Assembly: GCF_018739865.1 (NCBI RefSeq)
Contig: NZ_JADOER010000004.1
Span: 345,227-409,226 of the forward strand
DNA: 64,000 bases
Source of the DNA: Leptothoe kymatousa TAU-MAC 1615
Lineage (GTDB): Bacteria > Cyanobacteriota > Cyanobacteriia > Phormidesmidales > Phormidesmidaceae
Direction: 5' to 3'
The translations under genes and the position numbers were made by a program. Below are positions 27,329 to 36,055 of this stretch, one piece after another (the stretch's first letter is position 1; each line of letters starts with the position of its first letter). Under the pieces are notes generated by a model, which searched no databases, was not told the origin of the DNA, and saw only the letters and a program-made list of their open reading frames with translations.

Positions 27329-28630
27329 TTAATTGGACAGTGTTTGGTCTGAGAGCAAATGTGATTCCATTGAGAAAAAACCCAATAGACTAGATGGATG
27401 AAGATTTTTGGATGAAGTGTCTATATTTGCATTGACTACTAGTGGATGTGTCAGGTCGTCAACCACATCATATGCCTGAGTTGTAGAGTTTCCGAGCCAA
27501 AAGTATAAAAGATACTCTCCTGGTAAAAGATTGTTATTTGTCCATTCGATAACAATGGTTTCTTTGCCGTAATTTGCTGATTCTTTCGAGGATAAATGGT
27601 GGAAGTCTGAGGTTATCGGTTCACCTGTTGTTCCTGACCGTAAGCGGATGAGTAAGCCAAGTTCTTTGACCTCAGAAAACACCTGATAGGAGAGTTTAAA
27701 TCGGATTTTATCTCCCATGGGAAAATGAAAGGTCTCATTATTGTTATTGTCTAAAAGAGTTATTTCAGTAAAACGTACTTGGCCTTCCCCTCTTCTAGAA
27801 GAAGAATTCTTGACTCCTGTAGAGACATTAAATTGTAAGTTTCGAAGACTTTGATGATAGGTATTTAACGATGCTTCTATTGATTCATCAGCAATTATTT
27901 CGCCTTTATCAAGTAAAATTCCACGTGTACAAAGATTTCTAATGGCTTGCATATTATGACTGACAAATAAAATTGTTCTGCCTTCTCCAGAGACAGTTTC
28001 CATTTTGCCAAGACATTTTTTTTGAAAGGCTATATCTCCTACCGCTAAAACTTCATCAACAACGAGGATTTCTGGTTCTAGATGGGCGGCAACTGCAAAA
28101 GCTAGCCGAACATACATGCCAGAGGAGTATCGTTTAACGGGGGTATCTAAAAATTTAGCAACTTCTGAAAAATCAACGATCTCATCGAATTTTCGATTGA
28201 TTTCAGAACGACTCATTCCTAAAATTGCTCCATTTAGAAAAATATTTTCACGACCGGTTAATTCCGGATGAAAACCAGTGCCTACTTCTAATAGACTGGC
28301 AACTCTGCCGTTTAAACGAATTTTGCCAGTCGTCGGTTCTGTAATACGGCTTAAAACCTTTAGCAGGGTAGACTTTCCTGCTCCATTTCGTCCGATAATT
28401 CCAACAACTTCTCCTCGTTTGATTTCAAATGAAATATTTTTTAATGCCCAAAAGTCTTCTTTGTTAGGTAAGGAAAGTGATTGTCCAGGCTGTATAAACT
28501 TTTTACTAGCTTTCTTTATCCCGTCTGCTATGACATCTCGTAAGGCTTTGTAGCGATAACCTCCATGTTGCTGATGTCCGATGACATACTTTTTACTCAA
28601 ATTTTCTACTTGGATTATCGTGTCAGTCAT
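27329..28630 (-). CDS. wzt: Polysaccharide ABC exporter ATPase with Wzt-type C-terminal domain
   Basis: Energises export of a lipid-linked polysaccharide across the plasma membrane. About 433 residues from the ATG at 28630 (MTDTIIQVENLSKKY). The ATPase domain (about 1-265) has IIGRNGAGKSTLLKVLS (Walker A), VKRYSSGMYVRLAFA (signature) and EILVVDEVLAVGD (Walker B). Residues about 290-430 form a beta-rich tail with TEITLLDNNNNETFHFPMGD and LPGEYLLYFWLGN, typical of Wzt carbohydrate-binding domains. A longer open frame to 28804 has no support as coding. The permease is encoded 400 bases upstream rather than adjacent. Confidence 0.92.
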   Translation of the reverse strand: MTDTIIQVENLSKKYVIGHQQHGGYRYKALRDVIADGIKKASKKFIQPGQSLSLPNKEDFWALKNISFEIKRGEVVGIIGRNGAGKSTLLKVLSRITEPTTGKIRLNGRVASLLEVGTGFHPELTGRENIFLNGAILGMSRSEINRKFDEIVDFSEVAKFLDTPVKRYSSGMYVRLAFAVAAHLEPEILVVDEVLAVGDIAFQKKCLGKMETVSGEGRTILFVSHNMQAIRNLCTRGILLDKGEIIADESIEASLNTYHQSLRNLQFNVSTGVKNSSSRRGEGQVRFTEITLLDNNNNETFHFPMGDKIRFKLSYQVFSEVKELGLLIRLRSGTTGEPITSDFHHLSSKESANYGKETIVIEWTNNNLLPGEYLLYFWLGNSTTQAYDVVDDLTHPLVVNANIDTSSKNLHPSSLLGFFSMESHLLSDQTLSN

Positions 28631-29032
28631 GACAGCAAAAAATGTATACGAGTAAAGACAACCATACGAAAGATTAGGATGCCCATAATAATTTATCAAC
28701 TTTTCATACTTTAATAAATTATTGTGAGTTTTGGATAAATGAAAATGTAGAACTTCTATATATACTGATGCAGTAATTTTAAGAATACTGGTTGATACAA
28801 TCAACTTTGGCTTGTGGACCTTGAGTGGTCAGGATATTTGAAATCAATAAATTTTGGAAATAAATGAAATTTCTAAAATGGTAGTGACTTACTTATTTAA
28901 AAGGTCTGTTATGGAAGGTTTTTGATGTTTTTATTCGTATCAACATTTGCTTGCAAAATGAGCTGTCATCCACCTATTTATGAGGCATATCTTTGGTGAA
29001 ATGATGGAAAGAAATTACTCGTTTTGCAGATA
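28631..29032. other. 402-bp AT-rich spacer between exporter ATPase and permease genes
   Basis: No convincing gene is seen on either strand. An open frame continuing upstream of wzt to 28804 has low-complexity coding-unlike sequence and no ribosome binding site. Composition is markedly AT-rich. A promoter for wzt and the pse genes may lie here, which would make the AT-rich block a separate transcription unit from the permease. Confidence 0.5.
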
Positions 29033-29866
29033 CTAAATAATATCGGCAAAGGTTCTTTCCATACGCCTAAAATATAATATGCCTGATATAAGTAGTCCGG
29101 TCACCAATAGTAGTGAGAGTATAAAGCCTGACCAAAATAGTTGTGTATCACCGCCGATAATGGCCCAGCGAAATCCATCAATTACTCCAACCATCGGGTT
29201 GAGAGAATAGAGCAGTCTCCAATTTTCTGGAACGATGGTGCTGCTAAACCCAACGGGTGAAATGTAGAGGCCAAACTGGACGATAAACGGGACAATATAG
29301 CGGAAGTCTCGATATTGCACATTGAGTGCGGCTAGCCAGAGACCAACTCCCATGGATGCGGCAAAGGCAATAGCAATAAATAATGGCAGGGTTAAAATAC
29401 GCCAGGTGGGTACGGCATTAAACCAGGCCATCAGACCGAGTAGAATGATGCCTGAAATCAAGAAGTCTACAAAACTGACAATGACCGCACTGGTGGGTAC
29501 AACCAGTCGCGGAAAGTAAACTTTTGAAAGTAGGTTTGAGTTAACAATTAGGCTGTTGCTGCATTCCGATAGGGCGCTGGCAAAAAACTGCCAAGGTAAC
29601 ATGGCAGCAAAAACTAAAATTGGATACGGCGCATCGCCCTCTGAGGGGAGATTTGCTAATCGTCCAAAGACGATGCTAAAGACAACCATGGTTAAAAATG
29701 GTCGCAGTAATGCCCAGGCGATGCCGATGGCAGTTTGTTTGTAGCGTACAAGAATGTCACGCCAGGCTAGAAAGTAAAATAGCTCTCGATAGCGCCAAAG
29801 ATCTCGCCAGTATTGAGCCTCGGTGCGACCGGCTTCGATGACAAGTTCCGGGACAGGCTCGGACAT
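29033..29866 (-). CDS. wzm: Polysaccharide ABC exporter permease
   Basis: ABC-2 type membrane subunit partnering the Wzt-type ATPase. 277 residues with six hydrophobic segments. Family motifs are YRELFYFLAWRDILVRYKQT near 26-45, AIGIAWALLRPF and LNPMVGVIDGFRWAIIG near the C-terminus. Base composition is closer to the genome background than the ATPase and pse genes, which suggests the exporter permease belongs to the older part of the locus. Wzm and Wzt are often adjacent; here a 402-bp spacer separates them. Confidence 0.92.
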   Translation of the reverse strand: MSEPVPELVIEAGRTEAQYWRDLWRYRELFYFLAWRDILVRYKQTAIGIAWALLRPFLTMVVFSIVFGRLANLPSEGDAPYPILVFAAMLPWQFFASALSECSNSLIVNSNLLSKVYFPRLVVPTSAVIVSFVDFLISGIILLGLMAWFNAVPTWRILTLPLFIAIAFAASMGVGLWLAALNVQYRDFRYIVPFIVQFGLYISPVGFSSTIVPENWRLLYSLNPMVGVIDGFRWAIIGGDTQLFWSGFILSLLLVTGLLISGILYFRRMERTFADII

Positions 29867-30233
29867 GGGGGGCAGTGGTGATGGGTAAGTATGAAAATAT
29901 TACTTCTCCAGAGTGCCCAACTGTACACAGAATGTCATCAAGTTTATTTGGTACTCCCTTAGGGAAATGCACATAAATAAAATCCTAATCACAGAATATG
30001 TCGTAGGACCACCTCCCCTTACGAAGGGGAGGTGCCGTAGGCGGAGGGGTCTGGACCGATAGCGCTAACTGTCGATAACCCCCTGTAAGTCCCCCTAAGC
30101 CCGAAGGGCAGGCTTCGCCAACGTAAGGGGGACAGCACACCTCGAACATGTCTCAAAGAGATAGATTATTTTCATGCAGACGCCTTACCATGGAGCCTAG
30201 TGCTGGCTAATCTTCTTGAGCAGGGTTATAAGG
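29867..30233. other. Intergenic region upstream of the permease gene
   Basis: A 367-bp gap between the permease start and the glycosidase stop. It contains a compound inverted repeat (30009-30134, listed separately). The part at 29867-30008 may hold the permease promoter, but no clear -35/-10 pair was seen. No gene is supported. Confidence 0.5.
30009..30134. repeat. Compound palindromic intergenic repeat element
   Basis: CCACCTCCCC followed by TTACGAAGGGGAGGTG forms a hairpin at 30009-30034. A second structure pairs GTCCCCCT near 30089 with AGGGGGAC ending at 30133 and contains the small hairpin GAAGGGCAGGCTTC. This architecture, with CCTCCCC/GGGGAGG and GTCCCCC/GGGGGAC arms, resembles the short interspersed palindromic repeats found in many copies in cyanobacterial genomes. 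Its position after the glycosidase gene may also let it act as a bidirectional terminator. Confidence 0.65.
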
Positions 30234-32264
30234 TTAAGGGATAAATCGCTTTTCACCGTAGGCTAATAAATGTTCGATGGTCGTGAGCCGATTTTGCCAG
30301 GTTTGTAGGCGATAACGGTTTTGCTGCGATTGGATTGTTAAATCTGAGGAAATAGTTCGATCGAGTTGGTTTAATTGCGATCGCACCACCTCTAATTTTC
30401 GATGGGATGGATTGTTCGCTAACGCCTCGAGCTGTTCGCCCAAAACATTAACATCACTAACCCATTGAGCAACGGCTTGGTCTTGCATCAGTATTTGGCC
30501 ATTGTTCAATAGCCAACTCCACTCACGCTGTAATGCCTGATATCGTTCTGCCGCCGTCGTAAAAGGCTGTTGCTGCGGTACAGAATGGGGAGTGGTCTCC
30601 TCCGTGCCCTGGGTATTGTTCAGTAACTGTTGAATGCTCTGTTCCAGGTTATCTGCCGCAAATAGGGCATACCCACTTACCGGCAGATCTCGCAGCGTTT
30701 GAATCTGATCCAGGGCGGCCATGTCCGGTAAATTCAGCAAGCGAATCCCTGGAATAATTAATGTAGAACCATGGCTACGTTCCAATACCCAAGGATGAAT
30801 GAGCTCCTCAAAACGGTTGGTATCCATGGCATAGCTCATGAGTACAATCCAATCCACATCTCCCTGTTTAGCCCACGTTTCCCAGTCTTGCTGAATCTTT
30901 TGGATGCGTTCATGGGTGGGTTTCGCAAACACCGCCGCTGAAATAATCATATCGGGGCGGCGCTGCCGCAACATCTGGGATGCTTCAGCAACAAACGAAC
31001 TGACCTGCTCCACTCGAAACTCAGTCCAGCGTTCCCAGAGCTGTTGACGCCGCCGCTGCTCCCGCTGCGACAACCGAGGGTTACGGCGGGGAGATAGGAT
31101 GGCCGGATCAACTCCAGTTAAATCGCGAAACTGTAAACGGGCTGCCGTCCCATATCCGTAGGTACGATCGGCCCCCGGATCTTGGAAGGGATAACGGACA
31201 TAATCAAAATGGATGCCATCCACATCATAATTATTGGTGAGCTCTTGAAGCATGCGCATCAAATAGCCACGCACATGACGATTGGCGGGATCGAGAAATG
31301 GTTTATCTTGACCCACGGGGATGTTTCGCCCTTGGCGATCGTAGGCCGCCCACCCAGGATTTGCATTGAGTAAAGGCCCTGGATAGTTTGCCGGTAGATT
31401 TAACAGCGAGTTGTGTCGGCGATTGCCCGCCGCAAACAACCACACCCAAGCATGGACTTCAATGCCTCGCTCCTTACCCAATTTAATGGCGGATTCTAAC
31501 GGATCCCAGTGGCGGGTCAGGGGATTTTGTTGGGGGGCGATGCGACTGGGATAGATGGGATAGCCAGCGTTAATCGTTTCAAAAAAGACCGTATTAATCC
31601 CTGCGGCGGCCAATCGGTCAAAAACTTCTGCCAGACCGGTTTCCGAGCCTGAGCGCACAATTGTGCCACGGTCCAACCACATTGCCCGTACTTCTGCTTG
31701 GGCTAAGGATTGCTGCACAGGAAAGGCATTCCAAAGCGCTTGCCGGGCTGTTAACCACCGCTGTCTAGCCGTGTCATAATCCTTGCGCGCAATTAAATCA
31801 GACCAGTCATTTAATGTGCTTTGTGCCGTTTCCAATGCGGGGTGGTTCAACGGTGTTGGTAGGCTAGCGCCCCCTAAACTAGCGCTGAGACTTCCTTCCC
31901 TAGTTACAGATGTGGCGGGTAACTCTGCTGGCTGCGTACTGGCATAACCATGGAGCAAAGCGCCTTCAAATCGCCCCATAAGATTGCTCAACTCCTCCCA
32001 CATAGCGCGCTCTAAATACGGGCTAATGGGCATATCCCCGGGCCGAATATCTAATCCAGGCGGTTCTACATCATTCGCGGGATCTGCCTCACTCAATGCC
32101 AGCTGTGCATTGTCCAAGTTTGAAGCACGATTGATCGTATCAACAGATGTATCAGTCGTAGAGTCTACTAAAGGAGAGGAACTAGCAAAGCTAGGATTAG
32201 CCAGGAATATTCCTCCGAGTAAAATCGCCAATGCACGGGAAGGAGCGAACCGCAGGTGAGACAT
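30234..32264 (-). CDS. Secreted family 10-like glycosyl hydrolase (GHL10/DUF187 type)
   Basis: Predicted exported glycosidase of unknown substrate. About 676 residues: signal peptide in residues 1-28 (RALAILLGGIFLANPSFAS), a linker, then a TIM-barrel GHL10 domain (about 195-520) with MWLDRGTIVRSG, AAAGINTVFFETINAG, VHAWVWLFAAGN and YDVDGIHFDYVRYPF. A helical C-terminal part (about 560-676) is probably coiled. The ATG at 32264 gives the signal peptide; a TTG at 32279 is in frame. Located at the end of the exporter side of the polysaccharide locus, it could trim or remodel the exported glycan, but the family is also scattered elsewhere in cyanobacteria. Confidence 0.82.
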   Translation of the reverse strand: MSHLRFAPSRALAILLGGIFLANPSFASSSPLVDSTTDTSVDTINRASNLDNAQLALSEADPANDVEPPGLDIRPGDMPISPYLERAMWEELSNLMGRFEGALLHGYASTQPAELPATSVTREGSLSASLGGASLPTPLNHPALETAQSTLNDWSDLIARKDYDTARQRWLTARQALWNAFPVQQSLAQAEVRAMWLDRGTIVRSGSETGLAEVFDRLAAAGINTVFFETINAGYPIYPSRIAPQQNPLTRHWDPLESAIKLGKERGIEVHAWVWLFAAGNRRHNSLLNLPANYPGPLLNANPGWAAYDRQGRNIPVGQDKPFLDPANRHVRGYLMRMLQELTNNYDVDGIHFDYVRYPFQDPGADRTYGYGTAARLQFRDLTGVDPAILSPRRNPRLSQREQRRRQQLWERWTEFRVEQVSSFVAEASQMLRQRRPDMIISAAVFAKPTHERIQKIQQDWETWAKQGDVDWIVLMSYAMDTNRFEELIHPWVLERSHGSTLIIPGIRLLNLPDMAALDQIQTLRDLPVSGYALFAADNLEQSIQQLLNNTQGTEETTPHSVPQQQPFTTAAERYQALQREWSWLLNNGQILMQDQAVAQWVSDVNVLGEQLEALANNPSHRKLEVVRSQLNQLDRTISSDLTIQSQQNRYRLQTWQNRLTTIEHLLAYGEKRFIP

Positions 32265-32805
32265 GGATAAACGAAACAAACTAAGTAAAAGTACTGACTT
32301 GAAAACTTAAAACCAGCGTGAAGTAGACAAAGTTTCAAGGAATTTATGAATAAGGAGTTTATTTGAACTTATTTAAAGAGTTTTCCCAAAATGACTATAC
32401 CTAACTGGGTTGTTCACCTCAGGAGTAATTGATCCAAGTGCTATAAAGGTTTACGGAAACTTCAGTCTGCTCTTTTTTGAGCCGTCGATGGTCGTCGTTT
32501 AATGGTCGGCTAAAATTAGTCAAACGCAATCGGCCATTCCCCGGATAGAGATGACTGGACCCATGCTTAATATGGAGAGGACAACCCACGGCGAGGCATA
32601 TGTGCCGGTGACGTCTATTGCCTAAGTGTTATTAATGGGGGTGGGATCTACAAAGGTCGAACCAATCCAAAATACTTAAAGAGTAAGTTTTGAATTTACG
32701 GTCCTTAGCTCGGCATTACTGTAGTAAAATACAAAATCCTGCGTTGAGTTTGCGCGTCGCATATTTAACGAGATTTGTTTCGATCGGCTCTAATTTATAA
32801 GCTCT
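32265..32805. other. 541-bp divergent intergenic region upstream of rpsO
   Basis: Lies between the divergently transcribed glycosidase (minus) and rpsO (plus) and should contain both promoters plus any rpsO autoregulatory leader. A TAAAAT at 32725-32730 is a possible -10 for rpsO, without a clear -35. A 24-residue open frame at 32551-32625 is seen but not supported as a gene. No tRNA or known RNA family was recognised. Confidence 0.45.
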
Positions 32806-33075
32806 ATGGCGCTACTGCAAGAACAAAAGCAATCCATTATTTCCGATTACCAGGTGCACGAGACGGACACCGGTTCTGTGGACGTTCAGGTGGCTATGCT
32901 CACTGAAAAAATCAATCGTTTGAGCAAGCATTTGCAATCCAATAAGAAGGATCACTCTTCCCGCCGTGGTCTGCTCCGGATGATTGGTCGTCGTAAGCGA
33001 CTCCTTGCTTATTTGGTGAAAGAGGATTCCACTCGCTATCGTGCTCTGATTCAAAAGTTAGGCATTCGCGGCTAA
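32806..33075 (+). CDS. rpsO: 30S ribosomal protein S15
   Basis: Small-subunit protein binding 16S rRNA in the platform. 89 residues, the normal length. Conserved features are [38 protein letters not shown] and [13 protein letters not shown]. It is followed after 53 bases by a PAM68-type gene on the same strand, an arrangement that is common in cyanobacteria. Confidence 0.98.
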   Translation: MALLQEQKQSIISDYQVHETDTGSVDVQVAMLTEKINRLSKHLQSNKKDHSSRRGLLRMIGRRKRLLAYLVKEDSTRYRALIQKLGIRG

Positions 33076-33128
33076 GGCCTCGATCCAGCTCACATTTTTA
33101 GTCTGCGCAGTCTAATATCACGGGTGTC

Positions 33129-33641
33129 ATGGCGTCTAATTCTAAGCGCGAGTCGCTTCCGTTTGAGCCGAAGTCGAATAAACGACTGCGGGATCAAGGT
33201 GCTGAAGATGAGGCAGTTTCATCTACGGCTAAGGTGGAGCCTTCGGAGGCAGACCGTAAGCAGAGCAAGTCCCAAAGGAAGTCATCTGCGAGTTCCCAGG
33301 AAAATAGTCTGGGTATTCCAGAGGTAGTCAGTCGTCGTATGATGCGGCGTATGGCCGTGTTTGCTGGAATTCCCACATTCTTGGGGATGGCTTCTTTTGT
33401 GGTGGCGTATATTTTGCTGATTCGCAACATTGTTGAAGTGCCCAATGTTGTCGTCTTGCTTGTGTCCCTCGCTGGTTTTGGGCTTGGCACTGTGGGCCTA
33501 AGTTACGGTGTTCTATCCGCATCTTGGCAAGAAGATACGGCGGGTAGCCTCTTGGGTTTTGAAGAATTTTCTGTTAATTTCCGCAGGTTGATACAGGGGT
33601 TGCGTAGTAAGCAAAAGCCAGATTCCAGCGCTGAATCGTAG
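33129..33641 (+). CDS. PAM68/DUF3464 family photosystem II assembly-type membrane protein
   Basis: Homologues in plants (PAM68) and cyanobacteria assist photosystem II assembly and insertion of chlorophyll-binding proteins. The 170-residue protein has a charged, disordered N-terminus (about 1-65), then IPEVVSRRMMRRMAVFAGIP and two membrane segments (about 75-97 and 107-127), and a conserved SASWQEDTAGSLLG stretch. An alternative overlapping frame starting five bases earlier is a shadow. Co-transcription with rpsO is likely. Confidence 0.88.
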   Translation: MASNSKRESLPFEPKSNKRLRDQGAEDEAVSSTAKVEPSEADRKQSKSQRKSSASSQENSLGIPEVVSRRMMRRMAVFAGIPTFLGMASFVVAYILLIRNIVEVPNVVVLLVSLAGFGLGTVGLSYGVLSASWQEDTAGSLLGFEEFSVNFRRLIQGLRSKQKPDSSAES

Positions 33642-33668
33642 GCTGGGCGTTGGTTGGCTTATCTGTTA

Positions 33669-34817
33669 TCAATCCGATGGTTCCATAATTTCATGGAGCT
33701 GTTGCTCCATTTGCTTGAGCATATTCATAATTGTTGGCAGCGTTTTTTGTTTGGTGTCTTGAGCATCCAGGTTGCGCTGGGCTTGGGTACGCAGTTCATC
33801 AATGCGCTGCTGTAGGTCCTGGGCAATGCCTAGGGCATCACGACCGATATTATCGATTTGTTGCTGTTGATAAAACTTCAGGGCAGCTCCTCGCAAAAGC
33901 TGCAGTGTGGCTTCTTCCCCCTCTTCTCCGGGCATGACGCGGAACCTGAGCAAAATCCGTTTGCGGTTGTGGATGCGTTCGATTTCTACTTGTTTGGGCT
34001 TTCTTACCGGAATCAGTGCCAGGCTCATTAGCCGCTTGAGTTCGTTGATCACGCCTTGGAAGAGCTGTATGGGCACATCATTTAATGTGGCTTGGACCAC
34101 ACCATCCTTACTCCATAGGATGCGGACATTACCGTGGCGACGCTCTAGATACAGTCGGCCAATGCCTTCTTGGGTAATTAACCGCTTCAATAGGGTTTGG
34201 GTGAGTTCTTTCGGCGTTAATTTGTTGAGGTCAGCTAGGTTCTCAGGCTTGGCTACTGGTTGCGTTTTAGCTGTTTCTGGCTGTGGAACTTCTATGTGTA
34301 ATGGCGTTGGGGGGGCTGGTGGTGCTGCATGATCGACGTCTGACGTGGCTGGTTTTGGGGCGGGTGGGGCTACGTCTGTTTCCTTGTGTACGCGTTCGAT
34401 AATTTCTGCAGGCGCACCAACGACCAATGTGGGTTGCTCAACAAATGGGGCAGAAGGATTGTGCTGTGGCTCGGGTTGTTGAGCCGCTTGGCGCGTTTTT
34501 GCTGAGTGGCTTAGAAATTTTGATAGAATCTCTCGATGCCAATCCGAGGAAATGGGTTGGGAAACGATTGAACAATTAATGTATGAAACCTGTCGCCGCA
34601 CATAATCGGCGGCACTTGTGTCATCGGTATTGACCATTCCCAGGTGTAGGCTGCTGCCTTCAATGGATAGGGGCAAGACCTGGTAGTAAAGGCAAGCTTC
34701 GAAGGGCAAAATGCTTTCTATGAGGAGAAACATTTGCTCTAAGTCGGCTTTGGAGGCTGTTTTTTTTAATCCATGGGCTAACGATGAGAGGGCATGGTCT
34801 TCGGGGAAGGTTGACAT
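33669..34817 (-). CDS. PilB/GspE-like protein lacking the ATPase core
   Basis: 382 residues. Residues about 30-105 resemble the N-terminal domain of type II/IV secretion ATPases (YYQVLPLSIEGSSLHLGMVN, then a DYVRRQVSY segment). A Pro/Ala-rich linker covers about 110-195. Residues about 200-320 resemble the second domain of PilB/GspE: LTQTLLKRLITQEGIGRLYLE, VRILWSKDGVV, LKRLMSLALIPVRKPKQ and RFRVMPGEEGEEATLQLLRG. The protein then ends in a coiled-coil tail (about 325-382) with no Walker A, Asp box or Walker B. It should not hydrolyse ATP. Possible roles are a regulator or scaffold of the pilus motor. The homology call is by pattern and moderately certain. Confidence 0.58.
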   Translation of the reverse strand: MSTFPEDHALSSLAHGLKKTASKADLEQMFLLIESILPFEACLYYQVLPLSIEGSSLHLGMVNTDDTSAADYVRRQVSYINCSIVSQPISSDWHREILSKFLSHSAKTRQAAQQPEPQHNPSAPFVEQPTLVVGAPAEIIERVHKETDVAPPAPKPATSDVDHAAPPAPPTPLHIEVPQPETAKTQPVAKPENLADLNKLTPKELTQTLLKRLITQEGIGRLYLERRHGNVRILWSKDGVVQATLNDVPIQLFQGVINELKRLMSLALIPVRKPKQVEIERIHNRKRILLRFRVMPGEEGEEATLQLLRGAALKFYQQQQIDNIGRDALGIAQDLQQRIDELRTQAQRNLDAQDTKQKTLPTIMNMLKQMEQQLHEIMEPSD

Positions 34818-34930
34818 GGTGGCAGCTGCCTAGGGAGGAATAACGAAGATGAAGTTTAGGCGGGAGTATTTAATCTGCCCGTAGAGCATCAACCTGTTGC
34901 TCGAAGACAACCTTCAAGAGCCCGGTATCG

Positions 34931-36055
34931 CTAGGTTCGCAGATTCTGGGCAGCTAGATAAAGCTTAGCCCATTCACCCATGACTTGTTTTGATTTGCAC
35001 CCTAGCTTTTGCGCGATCGCATCAATGTCCTGACCATCTTTAAGTTCGGACAAGAGCTGCTGTTGAGAAGGTTCCAATTTTTGCCAATAGGCTTCCCATT
35101 GAGTCGGCGTTAGCCCCAAGTTGTGATCCGTTAACGTGGTTTTTAGCCAACTTAAAACCAGTTCTGGCTGTTCCTTGAGGGTAAAAATGCGAATCGCATG
35201 GTAGCTAATTTTTTCCCGCAGGCGATAAACCTGATTAATGGATAGTTCGAGCTGCTTGGCGATACTGTCTTGGGTATAGCCCTGGAGATGGAGTTCTAGC
35301 CATTTGATTGCCGTATCCCCTAGGGCTTCTTCGAGATAACTCACAAAGCTATCCTTTACCGACTGTCGGGCCTGCTGAGTGGCTTCAAAATCCTGTTGTT
35401 TTTCATAGGTGCCGACAGCTTGCACGTCAAATAAGCTGATGGTGCTATCGCTTTCGTCAGTACCAATTTCTTCGGAAATTAGCTGAATCAGCTGGGCCCC
35501 TGGCACTTGGGTCATCCCTCCCCGCTGGGAACGGCGGAGATAGTTGACAAATCGATAAACAATTAGGGGCTGGTTGCGAATGGGCCGTAGGCAATATTCC
35601 TCAATGGTTGCCATGGTTAGAATGTTGCGGAGCTGAGGCCGCTTGGTACATTGGGCGATCCATCGCATTTGCTGTTGCAGATGGCGATCGCTCTGCAGCA
35701 TTTCTTGAATGATTTCTTGTAAAACATCCTTGACCTGGCGTTGGCGATCGCGACTGAGGGCAATCCATGTACGGATTTTGCTACGGACCAAAAACAGTCC
35801 GCCCAACTTGCGCATCAGGGTTTGATACGCCCGGTCCGGTGCTAGACCCCAATAGGTTTTATAAAAAATACGGTAGCGATAATCCATGGCTTGGGTCGCA
35901 ATGGATAAATCTCGATGGGAAAGCGTCTCTAACCGTTCAGTATCTTCACCGCATAGCCATTGTGCAATCGCTGTATGGGTATCTTGGCTTTGATCGGGCA
36001 AATCGGTCTGAAGCCTTTCTAGCCACTTATTTACGATTGTAGTTGCAACTGCCAT
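34931..36055 (-). CDS. HetZ-related regulatory protein
   Basis: 374 residues. The C-terminal half resembles the cyanobacterial developmental regulator HetZ: VSYLEEALGDTAIKWLELHL, YTQDSIAKQLELSINQVYRL (helix-turn-helix-like), then WLKTTLTDHNLGLTPTQW and a second LxDGQDIDAIAQKLGCKSKQV HTH-like segment. HetZ controls heterocyst patterning in Nostoc; HetZ-related proteins also occur in non-heterocystous filamentous strains, where roles are unclear. The N-terminal 200 residues are helical and rich in Arg/Gln. A near-perfect palindrome lies about 100 bases upstream. The neighbours give no functional clue. Confidence 0.72.
   Translation of the reverse strand: MAVATTIVNKWLERLQTDLPDQSQDTHTAIAQWLCGEDTERLETLSHRDLSIATQAMDYRYRIFYKTYWGLAPDRAYQTLMRKLGGLFLVRSKIRTWIALSRDRQRQVKDVLQEIIQEMLQSDRHLQQQMRWIAQCTKRPQLRNILTMATIEEYCLRPIRNQPLIVYRFVNYLRRSQRGGMTQVPGAQLIQLISEEIGTDESDSTISLFDVQAVGTYEKQQDFEATQQARQSVKDSFVSYLEEALGDTAIKWLELHLQGYTQDSIAKQLELSINQVYRLREKISYHAIRIFTLKEQPELVLSWLKTTLTDHNLGLTPTQWEAYWQKLEPSQQQLLSELKDGQDIDAIAQKLGCKSKQVMGEWAKLYLAAQNLRT

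Noticed and set aside
28631..28804. 58-residue N-terminal extension of the exporter ATPase
   Set aside because: The family N-terminus starts at the MTDTIIQVENLSKKY segment; upstream sequence is AT-rich and lacks a ribosome binding site.
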